A stretch of 64,000 bases of DNA, from the NCBI GenBank assembly GCA_000719025.1, contig JODP01000004.1:1-64000 (forward strand). Reading direction: 5' to 3'. A program made the position numbers and the translations under genes. Positions 42,913-51,285 of this stretch are shown piece by piece. This stretch comes from Kineosporia aurantiaca JCM 3230. Lineage in GTDB: Bacteria > Actinomycetota > Actinomycetes > Actinomycetales > Kineosporiaceae. The notes under the pieces were generated by a model. That model saw only the letters and a program-made list of their open reading frames with translations. It was not told where the DNA came from and did no database searches. How positions within the stretch are numbered: position 1 is the stretch's first letter; each line of letters opens with the position of its first letter.

Positions 42913-44723
42913 GCCGCCGCCGAGTTCCCCGACACCGAAGCCTGGTGACCCGCCTACTGGTGACGGCGATCCTGATCACCCTGCTGGCCGTGGCCACCAC
43001 CGCCTGGCTGGCCACCCGCACCGCGACCCAGGCGATCCGTCAGGCGCAGGGGCGTTCCCTGACCGACGAGAAGGTGCTGTACGACGCCCTGATCGGCTAC
43101 GCGGCCACCCATCGGGACTGGTCCGGGGTCTCCCCGCTCCTCAGCGAACAAGCCCGTAAGCTCAGGCAGCGGATCACCCTGACCGACGACGACCGCCGGG
43201 TCCTGGCCGAGTCCTCCCCCGGCCCCTCGCTCGCTTCGGCGAATCCCTCGGCCACCGTCGACCCGCTCGACCTGGACCTGACCCTGACCGGTGGCACCAG
43301 CACGATCGACGCCCGGGTGGTGGGCCCCTACCGGCTCACCCGGGCCGAGAGCCACCAGAGCTACCTGGAGGCGGTATCGGTGCTGCGCTGCCTCCCCGAG
43401 ACCGGGAACCCAGGCAAGATCGTCACCAGCCGGAACGGCCGGTCCCTGCCCGAGTCCAAGGGTTCGCCCGAGGAGCTGGCCGCCTGCCGCAACCGCTTCC
43501 CCAGCACCGTCACCCAGACCGAGGCCCAGGCCCTGCGGAAACTCGGCCGCCTGGTGTCGAGCTGCCTGGGCGTCTCCCCGCGCTCGCCCGTCACGGTTCC
43601 GCGCATCACCACCGCCGCGAGTGTGGTAACGGATCAGAAGAACTGGTACTCCGGGCCCACCACGGCGGAGGGCCGAACCTGCCTGCAAGAAGCCCGGCGC
43701 AAGCAGTTGCGCCCCTATGCCGCGCCCGCGGTGCAGCTCTTCGTCACCGATCCGGACACCGGGCTGACCGGAACCGCCTTCGTCCTGTCCCGCGACAACG
43801 TGCGCCGCATCGTCGGCGTGACCGGTGGCGTCCTGCTGTTCGTCGTCCTGATCACCGTGCTGCTCGGACGGCAGATGGTACGCCGGCTGCACACCCTCAC
43901 CGAGGGCGCGGCCGGGCCCGGGCCCATCGTGATCTCCTCCCGCGACGAGTTCGGTTACCTGGCCGAGGCCCTCAACCAGGCCCGGGCCCGACGCGACCGG
44001 GCCGAGGCCCTACGCCGGGCGATGGTCGGCGACGTGGCCCATGAGCTGCGCAATCCCATCACCACCATGCGCGGCTGGCTGGAGGCCGCCCAGGACGGGC
44101 TGGCCGACACCGACCGGCAGCTGGTGGACCTGCTGCACGACGAGACGATGCACCTGCACCACATCATCGACGATCTGGCCGACCTCGCCGCGGCCGACGC
44201 CGGCACGCTGCGGATGCACACCGAAACCGTGGATCTGCCGGACCTGCTGGCCCAGGTACTGGAAGTCCACCGCAACGCCGCGGAGACCGCCGGCGTCACC
44301 CTGAGCGTGCGGACGCACGGCGAGACCGAGCTCACCGCCGATCCGGTGCGCCTGCGCCAGCTGATCGGCAATCTGGTCTCCAACGGCATCCGGTACACAC
44401 CGCGCGGCGGCCGGGTCACCCTGCACAGTGCTTGCGAACACGACGTGATGACGCTGACGGTCACCGACACCGGGATCGGGATCGCACCGGACAACCTCTC
44501 TCGGGTGTTCGACCGGTTCTGGCGCGCGGACGAGTCCCGCACCCGGGCCAGCGGCGGCAGCGGGCTCGGGCTGGCGGTCGCCCGGCAGATCACCGATCTG
44601 CACCACGGCACGATCACCGTGGACAGCACACCCGGACGGGGAACGACCTTCTCGGTGCGGATCCCGATGCACCGTGAAGTCGCTCTCCACAATTCTTTCA
44701 CTGCGCCGGCGGACGATAGGTGA
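42909..44723 (+). CDS. Sensor histidine kinase with large extracytoplasmic domain
   Basis: 604 residues. Membrane helix 1 at about 14-34, an extracytoplasmic region of about 265 residues with four Cys (LRCLPE, AACRNRF, SSCLGV, RTCLQE), helix 2 at about 302-322, a HAMP-like linker, H-box VAHELRNPI, N-box NLVSNGIRYT, G1 DTGIGI, G2 GGSGLGLAVA. The sensor region matches no domain that I know; its Cys suggest disulphides. The stop is followed by a 97-base gap with a secreted cupin gene, a possible target. Confidence 0.93.
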   Translation: MSRRRVPRHRSLVTRLLVTAILITLLAVATTAWLATRTATQAIRQAQGRSLTDEKVLYDALIGYAATHRDWSGVSPLLSEQARKLRQRITLTDDDRRVLAESSPGPSLASANPSATVDPLDLDLTLTGGTSTIDARVVGPYRLTRAESHQSYLEAVSVLRCLPETGNPGKIVTSRNGRSLPESKGSPEELAACRNRFPSTVTQTEAQALRKLGRLVSSCLGVSPRSPVTVPRITTAASVVTDQKNWYSGPTTAEGRTCLQEARRKQLRPYAAPAVQLFVTDPDTGLTGTAFVLSRDNVRRIVGVTGGVLLFVVLITVLLGRQMVRRLHTLTEGAAGPGPIVISSRDEFGYLAEALNQARARRDRAEALRRAMVGDVAHELRNPITTMRGWLEAAQDGLADTDRQLVDLLHDETMHLHHIIDDLADLAAADAGTLRMHTETVDLPDLLAQVLEVHRNAAETAGVTLSVRTHGETELTADPVRLRQLIGNLVSNGIRYTPRGGRVTLHSACEHDVMTLTVTDTGIGIAPDNLSRVFDRFWRADESRTRASGGSGLGLAVARQITDLHHGTITVDSTPGRGTTFSVRIPMHREVALHNSFTAPADDR

Positions 44724-44820
44724 TGCCGCCGGTCGGCCCCCTTGCGCACGCTTCCCCTCCCGCGATGCCGAAGGGGCCGGTCGGAGGTGCATCTGCCCGT
44801 CCCTGAGAGGAAACCCGTTC

Positions 44821-45267
44821 GTGCTCAAGAAGAACTATGCCCGTCGCGCCGCCCTGGTGGTCAGCCTGGCCGCCGGTATCGGCCTGACCGGGGCCGCCGG
44901 AGCCCAGGCCACCCCGGCCGGACCGGGCGTCTCCGGAGTCATCCTCTGGCAGAAGACCGTGGGCAAGACGGATTACATCATGCGGGAAATCACCATCCCC
45001 GCCCACCAGGGCACCGGGTGGCACTACCACAACGGCACCCTGTACGCGGTGGTCAAGCACGGCACGCTGACCCACTACGACGACGACTGCAAGGTCGACG
45101 GCCGTTACCGTCAGGGGGCCTACCTGACCGAGCCGAGTGGGGCCGACCACGTCCACATCGGGCGCAACGAGGGCTCCACCGACGTGGTTCTCGACGTACT
45201 GTACGTCGATCCCGCCGGTAGCCCGCTCTCGGTGGACGCACCCAGCCCGGGTTGCGGTATCGAGTAG
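44821..45267 (+). CDS. Secreted cupin-domain protein
   Basis: 148 residues from a GTG with GAGAGGAAA upstream. Sec-type signal peptide (KKNYARRAALVVSLAAGIGL TGAAGAQA). The cupin core has WHYHNG and, later, GADHVHIGRNEG, supplying three His for a metal. Two Cys (DDDCKVD, SPGCGIE) may form a disulphide. Secreted single-domain cupins of this kind lack an assigned reaction. A strong hairpin follows. Confidence 0.85.
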   Translation: MLKKNYARRAALVVSLAAGIGLTGAAGAQATPAGPGVSGVILWQKTVGKTDYIMREITIPAHQGTGWHYHNGTLYAVVKHGTLTHYDDDCKVDGRYRQGAYLTEPSGADHVHIGRNEGSTDVVLDVLYVDPAGSPLSVDAPSPGCGIE

Positions 45268-45274
45268 GCATCGC

Positions 45275-45320
45275 CCGAAAAGGGGGCCGGACGAGAATCT
45301 CCGTCCGGCTCCCTTTTCGG
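45275..45320. terminator. Bidirectional terminator hairpin
   Basis: CCGAAAAGGGGGCCGGACG pairs with CGTCCGGCTCCCTTTTCGG around a short loop, with minor mismatches. A-rich and T-rich flanks suit termination in both directions, between the cupin gene and the convergent lectin gene. Confidence 0.8.
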
Positions 45321-45329
45321 CGTTCACGA

Positions 45330-46511
45330 TCAGCCGAACTGCCAGACGTGGTCGTCCGTGGATGAACAGGTGAAGAGCGTGATGTTCAGGCCCAGCACCT
45401 TGTTGTCGACCCCGTTCGGGTTCGAGACGTTCAGGCACAGACCGCTCTTCACGTGAACCAGGAAGAAGCCGTTGCCGACGTACTGCCGGCGCCACATCTG
45501 GTTGTCCTGGCTACCGATCAGGCAGGTACCGGTGGTGACCGCGCTCCCGGTGGCCACCGAACCCGGCCCGCTGAGGTCCAGGCACACCTGCGACTTGGCG
45601 TTGCGCAGCAAGAAGGTGCCGTCCGCCTGAGCGACGGTCTGGTACTCCTGGTTGTCGGAACTCCCGGAGCTGCAGGTGTACTGCTTGACTGCGGCCCCCG
45701 TCCCCACTGCATCCCGGGTCGGCAGATCCACGCAGAAACTGGTCATCAGGTTCCGGATCACCCCGACCGTGGTGACGGTGGTGGTCTCCGTGGCCGCCTG
45801 CGAGGTCACCGGCCCGCTCGAGGCCTTCGACGGGCTCGTCGCGTCCTCGGACTGGGCCCCGGCCGGTTTCGCGCTCGCCTTGGCGCCGCTCTTGGGCTTA
45901 CCCTTCGGACCTTCGGTCGGATCAGCCTTTTCGCCGTCCTTCTTGGGCTTGCCGTCGTGTTTGGCCGGCTTCTGCGTCGGTGAGGCCGAGGTCAGGACCT
46001 GACTGTCCCCGGAGGGCGCAGGCGACTGGCCGTCGCTCGGGGTCAGGGCGGCCGCTCCGGGACTGCCCTGATTCTTTTCGCCCTTCGGCTGGCCCAGAGC
46101 GAACCCGGCGGCAACCAGACCGAGGACCAGGGCCACGCACCCGGCAATGACTGCGATGCGGCGCGGTTCGGGACTCCGTCCGCCCTTGGCGACCGGAATC
46201 GGGGCCGTCACACTCGGCTCGTCCCGTTCCGAATCTGGCGTTGGCTCCGACTGGGCCCCGGGGTAGGCCTCGGTCACCCGCCGATCCAGGAGCGCGACGA
46301 AGGCGTCATAGCCGTCCGTCACCTCGTCCTGCTCGTTCCCCTCGTCCGGGTTGGTCTTCCGGACCGGTACCTCCTCCGGCTCAACCTGCTCGACCTGCTC
46401 AACCGGATGCCCGGGATCGGCCGGCTCCGGGTGTTTCCCGCCCTGGCCAGGCGACCCCTCTGTTCCTACACTCGGTACGAAATCCACCGGCCCACTGTGC
46501 CCGGCCGACAT
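45330..46511 (-). CDS. Membrane-anchored ricin-type beta-trefoil lectin
   Basis: 393 residues. An acidic cytoplasmic N-terminus (1-115) contains DGYDAFVALLDRRV; PRRIAVIAGCVALVLGLVAA is a single membrane helix at about 117-139; a Lys/Pro/Ser-rich stalk (140-235) follows; and a ricin B-type domain closes the protein, with three repeats (MTSFCVDLP, SQVCLDLSG, SGLCLNVSN) each with a Q/D-x-W-like turn (DNQEYQ, DNQMWR, DHVWQF). It probably binds carbohydrate outside the cell. It is divergent from the sigma factor gene, 63 bases apart, and may depend on it. Confidence 0.87.
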   Translation of the reverse strand: MSAGHSGPVDFVPSVGTEGSPGQGGKHPEPADPGHPVEQVEQVEPEEVPVRKTNPDEGNEQDEVTDGYDAFVALLDRRVTEAYPGAQSEPTPDSERDEPSVTAPIPVAKGGRSPEPRRIAVIAGCVALVLGLVAAGFALGQPKGEKNQGSPGAAALTPSDGQSPAPSGDSQVLTSASPTQKPAKHDGKPKKDGEKADPTEGPKGKPKSGAKASAKPAGAQSEDATSPSKASSGPVTSQAATETTTVTTVGVIRNLMTSFCVDLPTRDAVGTGAAVKQYTCSSGSSDNQEYQTVAQADGTFLLRNAKSQVCLDLSGPGSVATGSAVTTGTCLIGSQDNQMWRRQYVGNGFFLVHVKSGLCLNVSNPNGVDNKVLGLNITLFTCSSTDDHVWQFG

Positions 46512-46574
46512 TGACGTCCGATTGCGCCGCGGGCTCGGGCCGTAGCAATCGAACGTCTACACCGGCCGGGCACC

Positions 46575-47123
46575 GTGGTGAGGGTGACCTCGAACCCGTC
46601 CTTCCCCACCGACGTCCGTCCCGGAACCGAGTCCGAGGACGAGTTCGCCCGGGCCCTGGTCGAAGAGCACAGCAACGCCCTGCACGCCTACGTGATCCGG
46701 ATCCTGAAGGGCGATGTGGGGCGGGGCGAGGACATCGTGCAGGAGACGTTCCTGCGCGCCTGGCAGCACCGCACCCGGATCCAGGGCCGGATCCGGCCCT
46801 GGCTGTACCTGGTCGCCCGCAACTTGGCCATCGACTCGCTGCGCCGGCAGTCCCAGCGCCCGCACGAGTCGATGGAGGCGCGTTCGCTGGACCTGCCGGA
46901 CGCGCGGGTCGAGGACGAGTTCGAGGCCGTGCTCAACAATCACCACCTGGTGACCATCCTGCGCCCGCTTCCGGCCCACCACCGCGAAACCCTGCTGCAC
47001 CTCTACGTGCTGGGCCGAACCCAGACCGAGACCGCGCGGGTGCTGGGAGTACCGCCGGGCACGGTCAAGTCCCGGGCCCACCACGCGATCGTCCGTCTGC
47101 GGCAGGGCAGTCACCAGCACTGA
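46575..47123 (+). CDS. ECF-family RNA polymerase sigma factor
   Basis: 182 residues. Region 2: ALHAYVIRILKGDVGRGEDI VQETFLRAW, LYLVARNLAIDSLRRQ. Region 4: LLHLYVLGRTQTETARVLGV PPGTVKSRAHHAIVRLRQ. GTG start; a second GTG three codons on is an alternative. No anti-sigma gene with a zinc motif is adjacent; the neighbouring membrane proteins (lectin and the stalk gene) are the candidates for targets or partners. Confidence 0.92.
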   Translation: MVRVTSNPSFPTDVRPGTESEDEFARALVEEHSNALHAYVIRILKGDVGRGEDIVQETFLRAWQHRTRIQGRIRPWLYLVARNLAIDSLRRQSQRPHESMEARSLDLPDARVEDEFEAVLNNHHLVTILRPLPAHHRETLLHLYVLGRTQTETARVLGVPPGTVKSRAHHAIVRLRQGSHQH

Positions 47124-47148
47124 TCACCGTCCCGCCGAAGGGAAATGG

Positions 47149-47804
47149 TCAGGCGTCCGTGGGTGAACCGGTGGCGGTCGGAGTCTCGGCGGGCGGCATG
47201 CTGACGGTTTCGCTGGTCGACTCGCCCGGATCGGTTGTCGGGTCTTCCGGCTCCGTGGTGGTCGGCTCTTCCGTCGTGCTCGGCGGTTTCGTCGTGGTGG
47301 GCGGTTTCGTCGTGGTCGGCTTCGTGGTCGTGGGCTTGGTGGTCGTCGGCTTCGTCGTGGTGGGCTTGGTGGTGGTGGGCTTGGTGGTCGTCGGTTTGGT
47401 GCTGGTCGGTTTGGTGGTGGGCTTGGTGATGGACGTGGTGGTGGACGTTGTCGGCTTGGTGGTGACCGGCTTCGTGGACGTCTTGATCGTGGCTGGGTTG
47501 GTCGCCGGATTCGCCGGCGGTTCAGCCGTTGCCGAAATTGAGGCGCCGAAGACTGATGAGCAGAAGACGGCGCGATCCGGCTCGTCGTAGTGACCGACGC
47601 GCCCTCCCGGCCCGGCGTAGAGGCCAGAAGCGGACTCTCCGAGAGCACCGAACCGGCTGAGTCACGACCGGGCGAAGAGCTTTTGAGCGGCCCGGTCACG
47701 ACCAGGGTAGGCACGGCCACGAACACCACCGCGGCCACCCCGCCGAGAATGGGTCGGCGCACCAGCAGGGGGCGGGCAACCCGGTGCCTGCCGACATATG
47801 TCAT
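47149..47804 (-). pseudogene. Membrane-anchored Thr-Lys-Pro repeat stalk protein, apparently frameshifted
   Basis: The ATG-started frame gives MTYVGRHRVARPLLVRRP, a single helix (GGVAAVVFVAVPTLVVTG) and a Ser/Thr-rich stretch to about GREGASVTTTS, then turns Arg/Pro-rich, as out-of-frame Thr-Lys-Pro coding DNA does. The neighbouring frame has ATKTS/KPTTT repeats with normal codon use, ends TPTATGSPTDA, and stops at 47149-47151, but has no start codon after an upstream TGA. Joining the two near 47520-47570 gives an N-in membrane protein of about 215 residues with a long Thr/Pro stalk. Either a frameshift mutation or a sequencing slip in this repetitive tract explains it. Confidence 0.6.
47284..47425 (-). 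repeat. 15-base tandem repeat encoding Lys-Pro-Thr-Thr-Thr
   Basis: About nine degenerate 15-base units reading KPTTT on the minus strand. Such low-complexity tracts encode extended wall-spanning stalks and are prone to slippage, which bears on the frameshift in this gene. Confidence 0.75.
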
Positions 47805-47844
47805 GTCTGATTCCTGTCCGTCGGAGTGGTCATGTGAGCCGCTT

Positions 47845-49710
47845 TCACGCGCTCAGCAATCTGATCGGCCGGTTCCGCCGCTTCGCCTGCCATCTGCGCA
47901 GGCGCCGGGCCGCCTCCGCGCACGCCGTCCCTCCGTCCACCGCGAGTGCCTGAGCATTGGCAAATTGCCTTACGATGATGGGATATTCGTAGACGGGTGG
48001 CTGCCCGGACAGTGGCTGGAGGATCAGGAAATGACGATCGGCCAACTCCTCCAGCAGGTCTTGCGCCTCCTGCTCGGCCACGTCCATCACGGCGCCCGCC
48101 AAAGCCGCGGTCAGGCATCCTCCATCGACCAGCGACAGCAAGCGCAACGCCCGGGCCAGTCTCGGCGGCAGCCGCCCGTAGCTTCGCCGGAAGGCCGTAG
48201 CCGGTCCGCTCAGCACCCCCTGCCCACCCGTCGGAACCGGCCATCTGATGGCCACTTCCGCGTCGAGCGGCAGATGGGGGCGGGCCTGCAGGGCCAGGCC
48301 GGCACACCGGATCAGCGAGGGCAGGCCGGACAGCGAGGTCACCAGCCGCTCGGCCCCTCGCAGATCCCGCTCCACCCGCTCGTCGGACACGATCCGCCGC
48401 ACGAGCTCGACGGCCGCGCCGGTCGGCAACGGCTCCAGCATCAGCCAGAGGCCGATCGCCGGATCGTCCAGTCGGCGCTGGCTGGTGACGATCACCGCCG
48501 AGCCGACGCCGCCGGGCAGCAGCCAGCTCACCTGGTCCCGGCTCTGGGCGTCGTCCAGGATCACCAGCATCCGCCGATTGGCCAGCACGCTGCGCCAGGC
48601 CGCGGCCCGCTGCGGCAGGGTGGCCGGCAAATCGGCAGACGCGGAGCCGGCCGAAATCAGCAGGAACGACAGCAGGTCGAAGGGGTCCAGCGGGCGGTCC
48701 CGCTCGTCCCGCATCGGCACGAAGATCTGCCCGTCCGGGAAGTGCTCGCTGACGGCATGTCCGACGTGCACGGCCAGCGCGGTCTTGCCGGTGCCGGTCA
48801 GACCGGTGAGGCCGATCGTCGAAATCTGTTGAGGTTCGGGGTTGATCAGCCTTTCGGCCATCTCCTCGGCCTCCTGCCGGCGGCCGGTCAGGTCGGGCAG
48901 ATCAGCGGGCAACTGCCGGGCCGGGGCCGCCGACAGCACCGGGGCACTGGCCAGAATCTGCTGATGGACGCGTTGCAGGGCGGCTCCGGGCCCGATCCCG
49001 AGCTCGTCGTTGAGCAGGCGCCGGGTGCGTGTGTAGAGGTCCAGCGCGTCGGCCTGCTGCCCGGCCCGCCAGAGGCCCAGCATCAGCAGCTCCCGCAGCC
49101 GCTCGTCGAACGGGTACTCGTCGATCACCGTAGTCAGGGTCGAGACCACGGCTGCGGGCCGGCCCCTCCGGAATTCGATCAGGGCCAGCTGTTCCAGCGC
49201 GGACAGGCGCAACCGGTGCAGCAGCGCCCGATGCCCCTCGGCGAAGTGCCCGTCCAGGTCGCCCAGCGGGGTTCCCTGCCACTGGGCCAGACCCCGCCGA
49301 AGTGCGCCCGCGGCCGCCCCCAGGTCTCCGGCCTCCTGCTCCAGGGCTGCCCGCTCGATCTCCGCCCGCAGCACGCCGGTATCCACGATCTCCTCGACCA
49401 CGGCCATCCGGTAACCCCCGGGAACGGCCTGGATCACCTCGGCGTGACCGGCCTCGGCCAGGCTCCGGCGCAGCCGCGAGACGAAGGTGCGCACTCCCGG
49501 CACCGCCGACCGCGGTGGGTCGGACGGCCACAGCGCCTGCACCAGTTCGTCCACCAGCACGCTGCCGCCGCGCAGCAGCAGAACAGCCAGGGTGAGCCGG
49601 CTCTGCGGCGTGCCGAGGTCGATCTCCATGCCGTCCGACCAGGCCCGCACCGGACCGAGCACCGAGAACCGAAGTCCGGGGGCGGAGCCTGCGGGCCGTT
49701 CACTGATCAT
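47845..49710 (-). CDS. SARP/AfsR-type regulator with NB-ARC ATPase domain
   Basis: 621 residues. An OmpR-like winged helix (FSVLGPVRAWSDGMEIDLG, FVSRLRRSLAEAG) at 12-105, a bacterial transcriptional activation domain at 115-255 (DLYTRTRRLLNDELGIGPGA), then an NB-ARC module with P-loop LTGLTGTGKT near 303 and VILDD near 365. The TPR region typical of full-length AfsR is absent or short. SARPs usually activate secondary metabolite or stress clusters. Its start overlaps the end of the thioesterase gene by 11 bases, so the two are cotranscribed. Confidence 0.92.
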   Translation of the reverse strand: MISERPAGSAPGLRFSVLGPVRAWSDGMEIDLGTPQSRLTLAVLLLRGGSVLVDELVQALWPSDPPRSAVPGVRTFVSRLRRSLAEAGHAEVIQAVPGGYRMAVVEEIVDTGVLRAEIERAALEQEAGDLGAAAGALRRGLAQWQGTPLGDLDGHFAEGHRALLHRLRLSALEQLALIEFRRGRPAAVVSTLTTVIDEYPFDERLRELLMLGLWRAGQQADALDLYTRTRRLLNDELGIGPGAALQRVHQQILASAPVLSAAPARQLPADLPDLTGRRQEAEEMAERLINPEPQQISTIGLTGLTGTGKTALAVHVGHAVSEHFPDGQIFVPMRDERDRPLDPFDLLSFLLISAGSASADLPATLPQRAAAWRSVLANRRMLVILDDAQSRDQVSWLLPGGVGSAVIVTSQRRLDDPAIGLWLMLEPLPTGAAVELVRRIVSDERVERDLRGAERLVTSLSGLPSLIRCAGLALQARPHLPLDAEVAIRWPVPTGGQGVLSGPATAFRRSYGRLPPRLARALRLLSLVDGGCLTAALAGAVMDVAEQEAQDLLEELADRHFLILQPLSGQPPVYEYPIIVRQFANAQALAVDGGTACAEAARRLRRWQAKRRNRPIRLLSA

Positions 49711-50140
49711 CGTTGTTGCCGATCGGGAAGCGCGTCAGGCTCAGCAGGTCCTCGCGCATCCGGTCGCCCCACGGGGCGGGGCGACCGGTGGCCGGGTTGA
49801 CCTTGACGGCGACGCGCTTGCCGCTGACGTGGGGCTGCTCCGGGTCTCCCGAGTGAATCGCGAACCCGTAGGTCACGCTGGTCCGGCCCACCCTCACGGT
49901 CCAAAGATCGACGGTGAGCTCACGCCGCCAGGTGACCGGCGAGTGGTAGTCGGCCAGGATCACCCGCAGGTACTGCCGCAGATCCTCGTCCCCCGCCGGG
50001 TATCCGAGTTCCTCCCACAGATCGACCAGCGCGCGTTCTACCAGCAACAGGTACCGCGGATGGTGGACCAGGCCGTTGAGGTCGAAGTCCTCCGGGTACA
50101 GACGGAGAACCGTGGAGGACGACCGTGCCCGCAGATGCAT
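49700..50140 (-). CDS. Hot-dog-fold acyl-CoA thioesterase-like protein
   Basis: 146 residues from ATG 50140 with GGAAGGA upstream. DFDLNGLVHHPRYLLLVERA corresponds to the D-x-x-GHVNNxxY-E region of 4-hydroxybenzoyl-CoA-type thioesterases, but the usual G-H-V-N-N is G-L-V-H-H. The rest (VTWRRELTVDLWTVRVGRTS) fits the hot-dog sheet. Its coupling to a SARP gene suggests a role near secondary metabolism. It is divergent from the hydrolase at 50356 across 215 bases. Confidence 0.75.
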   Translation of the reverse strand: MHLRARSSSTVLRLYPEDFDLNGLVHHPRYLLLVERALVDLWEELGYPAGDEDLRQYLRVILADYHSPVTWRRELTVDLWTVRVGRTSVTYGFAIHSGDPEQPHVSGKRVAVKVNPATGRPAPWGDRMREDLLSLTRFPIGNNDDQ

Positions 50141-50355
50141 GTACTTCCTTCCCAGAGCGGTCAGCACGATCCACAGTGCCGAACCCCGCTGGAAAACGAC
50201 TTGACCCGATTCGCCCCCACGGTCCACTGGTAGTTCAGACCGGACCGATGGGCTGTACCTGGCGGCCGGACGCGGTCACTTGGCGCGACGCAAGTCGTCC
50301 GGTCCGTCACCCGGTCCGCAATCGTCCGTCAATCCCGCCTTGTCAGGGTCGGAAC

Positions 50356-51201
50356 ATGACCAATCTCAGCGCGGGAACCCACACCGTGACCGTCGACGGG
50401 ACCCGCTACGTCTACCACGTCGCGGGTCAGGGCCCCGCGATGATCGCCCACTCCGGCGGTCCCGGCGTCGACTACGCCTACCTGCGGTTCGCCCCGCTGG
50501 AGGAACACTTCACCATGGTCTACCCGGAGCCGCCCGGCACCGGGCACTCCGGGCCGCTGCCGGCCCACGCGACGTACGTCGACACCTACGTGGACTTCGT
50601 TCACGCTTTGGTCGAGCACCTCGGCGTGCCTCAGGTGCACCTGCTCGGGCACTCCCACGGTGGTTTCGTCGCCATCCGCTACGCCGTCCGGCACCCCGAT
50701 CGCGTCGCCGGACTCCTGCTCTACAGCACCTCGCCCGAGACCACCGACGCGTTCTGGCACGACGTGGACGTCAATACCCTCGCCTACCCGAAGCGTCACC
50801 CCGACATCCCCGCAACTATCGACGTCGTCGCGGCGGTAAGGACCGACGAGACCGGTCTGAGCGCAACCGATCTGACCGCGCTGTTGCGCCGCTCGCTCCC
50901 GATCTACTTCGCCGACTTCTGGGGCCGCCGAGCCGAGTTCAAGCCTCTGCAGGAGGCCGTCCGCTGCTGGCCCGCCCGGTTCGAGACGAGAACCATCGAC
51001 TACCGGAGCGATCTGGCCCGGATCACAGCGCGCACCGTGGTGCTGACCGGCCGGCACGATTTCATCTGCGGGCCCCGCTGGGCCCACGCCCTGCATGACG
51101 GTATCGCCGGTTCGCGTCTGGTGATCCTCGAGGAGAGCGGCCATTTCGGCCATCTGGAGCAGCCGGAGCAGTTCCTGAGCGCGGCGACCGGTCTTCTGTA
51201 G
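50356..51201 (+). CDS. Alpha/beta hydrolase, copy 2
   Basis: 281 residues, a close paralogue of the protein at 37798: HSGGPGVDYAYLR, nucleophile GHSHGG, acid region GRHDFICGP, His in SGHFGHLEQP. Long shared blocks over the entire length show duplication or transfer of the same enzyme into both catabolic islands. Each copy lies near an LLM monooxygenase, so hydrolase and monooxygenase may act on related substrates. ATG 50356 is the start giving collinearity with copy 1. It is monocistronic; a hairpin follows. Confidence 0.9.
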   Translation: MTNLSAGTHTVTVDGTRYVYHVAGQGPAMIAHSGGPGVDYAYLRFAPLEEHFTMVYPEPPGTGHSGPLPAHATYVDTYVDFVHALVEHLGVPQVHLLGHSHGGFVAIRYAVRHPDRVAGLLLYSTSPETTDAFWHDVDVNTLAYPKRHPDIPATIDVVAAVRTDETGLSATDLTALLRRSLPIYFADFWGRRAEFKPLQEAVRCWPARFETRTIDYRSDLARITARTVVLTGRHDFICGPRWAHALHDGIAGSRLVILEESGHFGHLEQPEQFLSAATGLL

Positions 51202-51213
51202 GGCAAACCTCAG

Positions 51214-51244
51214 CGTCCTCGGCAATCTGCGGATGCCGAGGACG
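51214..51244. terminator. Terminator hairpin
   Basis: CGTCCTCGGCA and TGCCGAGGACG are perfect 11-base arms around a nine-base loop, between the convergent hydrolase and SDR genes. No T-tract follows, as is common in high-GC actinobacteria. Confidence 0.8.
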
Positions 51245-51285
51245 TCTGACGCGCAAGCGGTTACCGCGTACCGCCTGAAGACGGA

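Noticed and set aside
44734..44780. Long hairpin between the kinase and cupin genes (CGGCCCCCTT / AAGGGGCCG)
   Set aside because: The loop is nearly 30 bases and the match is only about nine; it may be chance in GC-rich DNA, so it was not listed as a terminator.
46241..47590. Long plus-strand open frame with a Val/Gly-rich C-terminus
   Set aside because: It runs across the sigma factor and antisense to the Thr-Lys-Pro stalk; the Val-rich tail is the complement of KPTTT repeats.
47590..49800. 736-codon plus-strand open frame opposite the SARP gene
   Set aside because: Gln/Arg/His-rich composition typical of antisense frames in high-GC DNA; the minus-strand SARP has complete domains.
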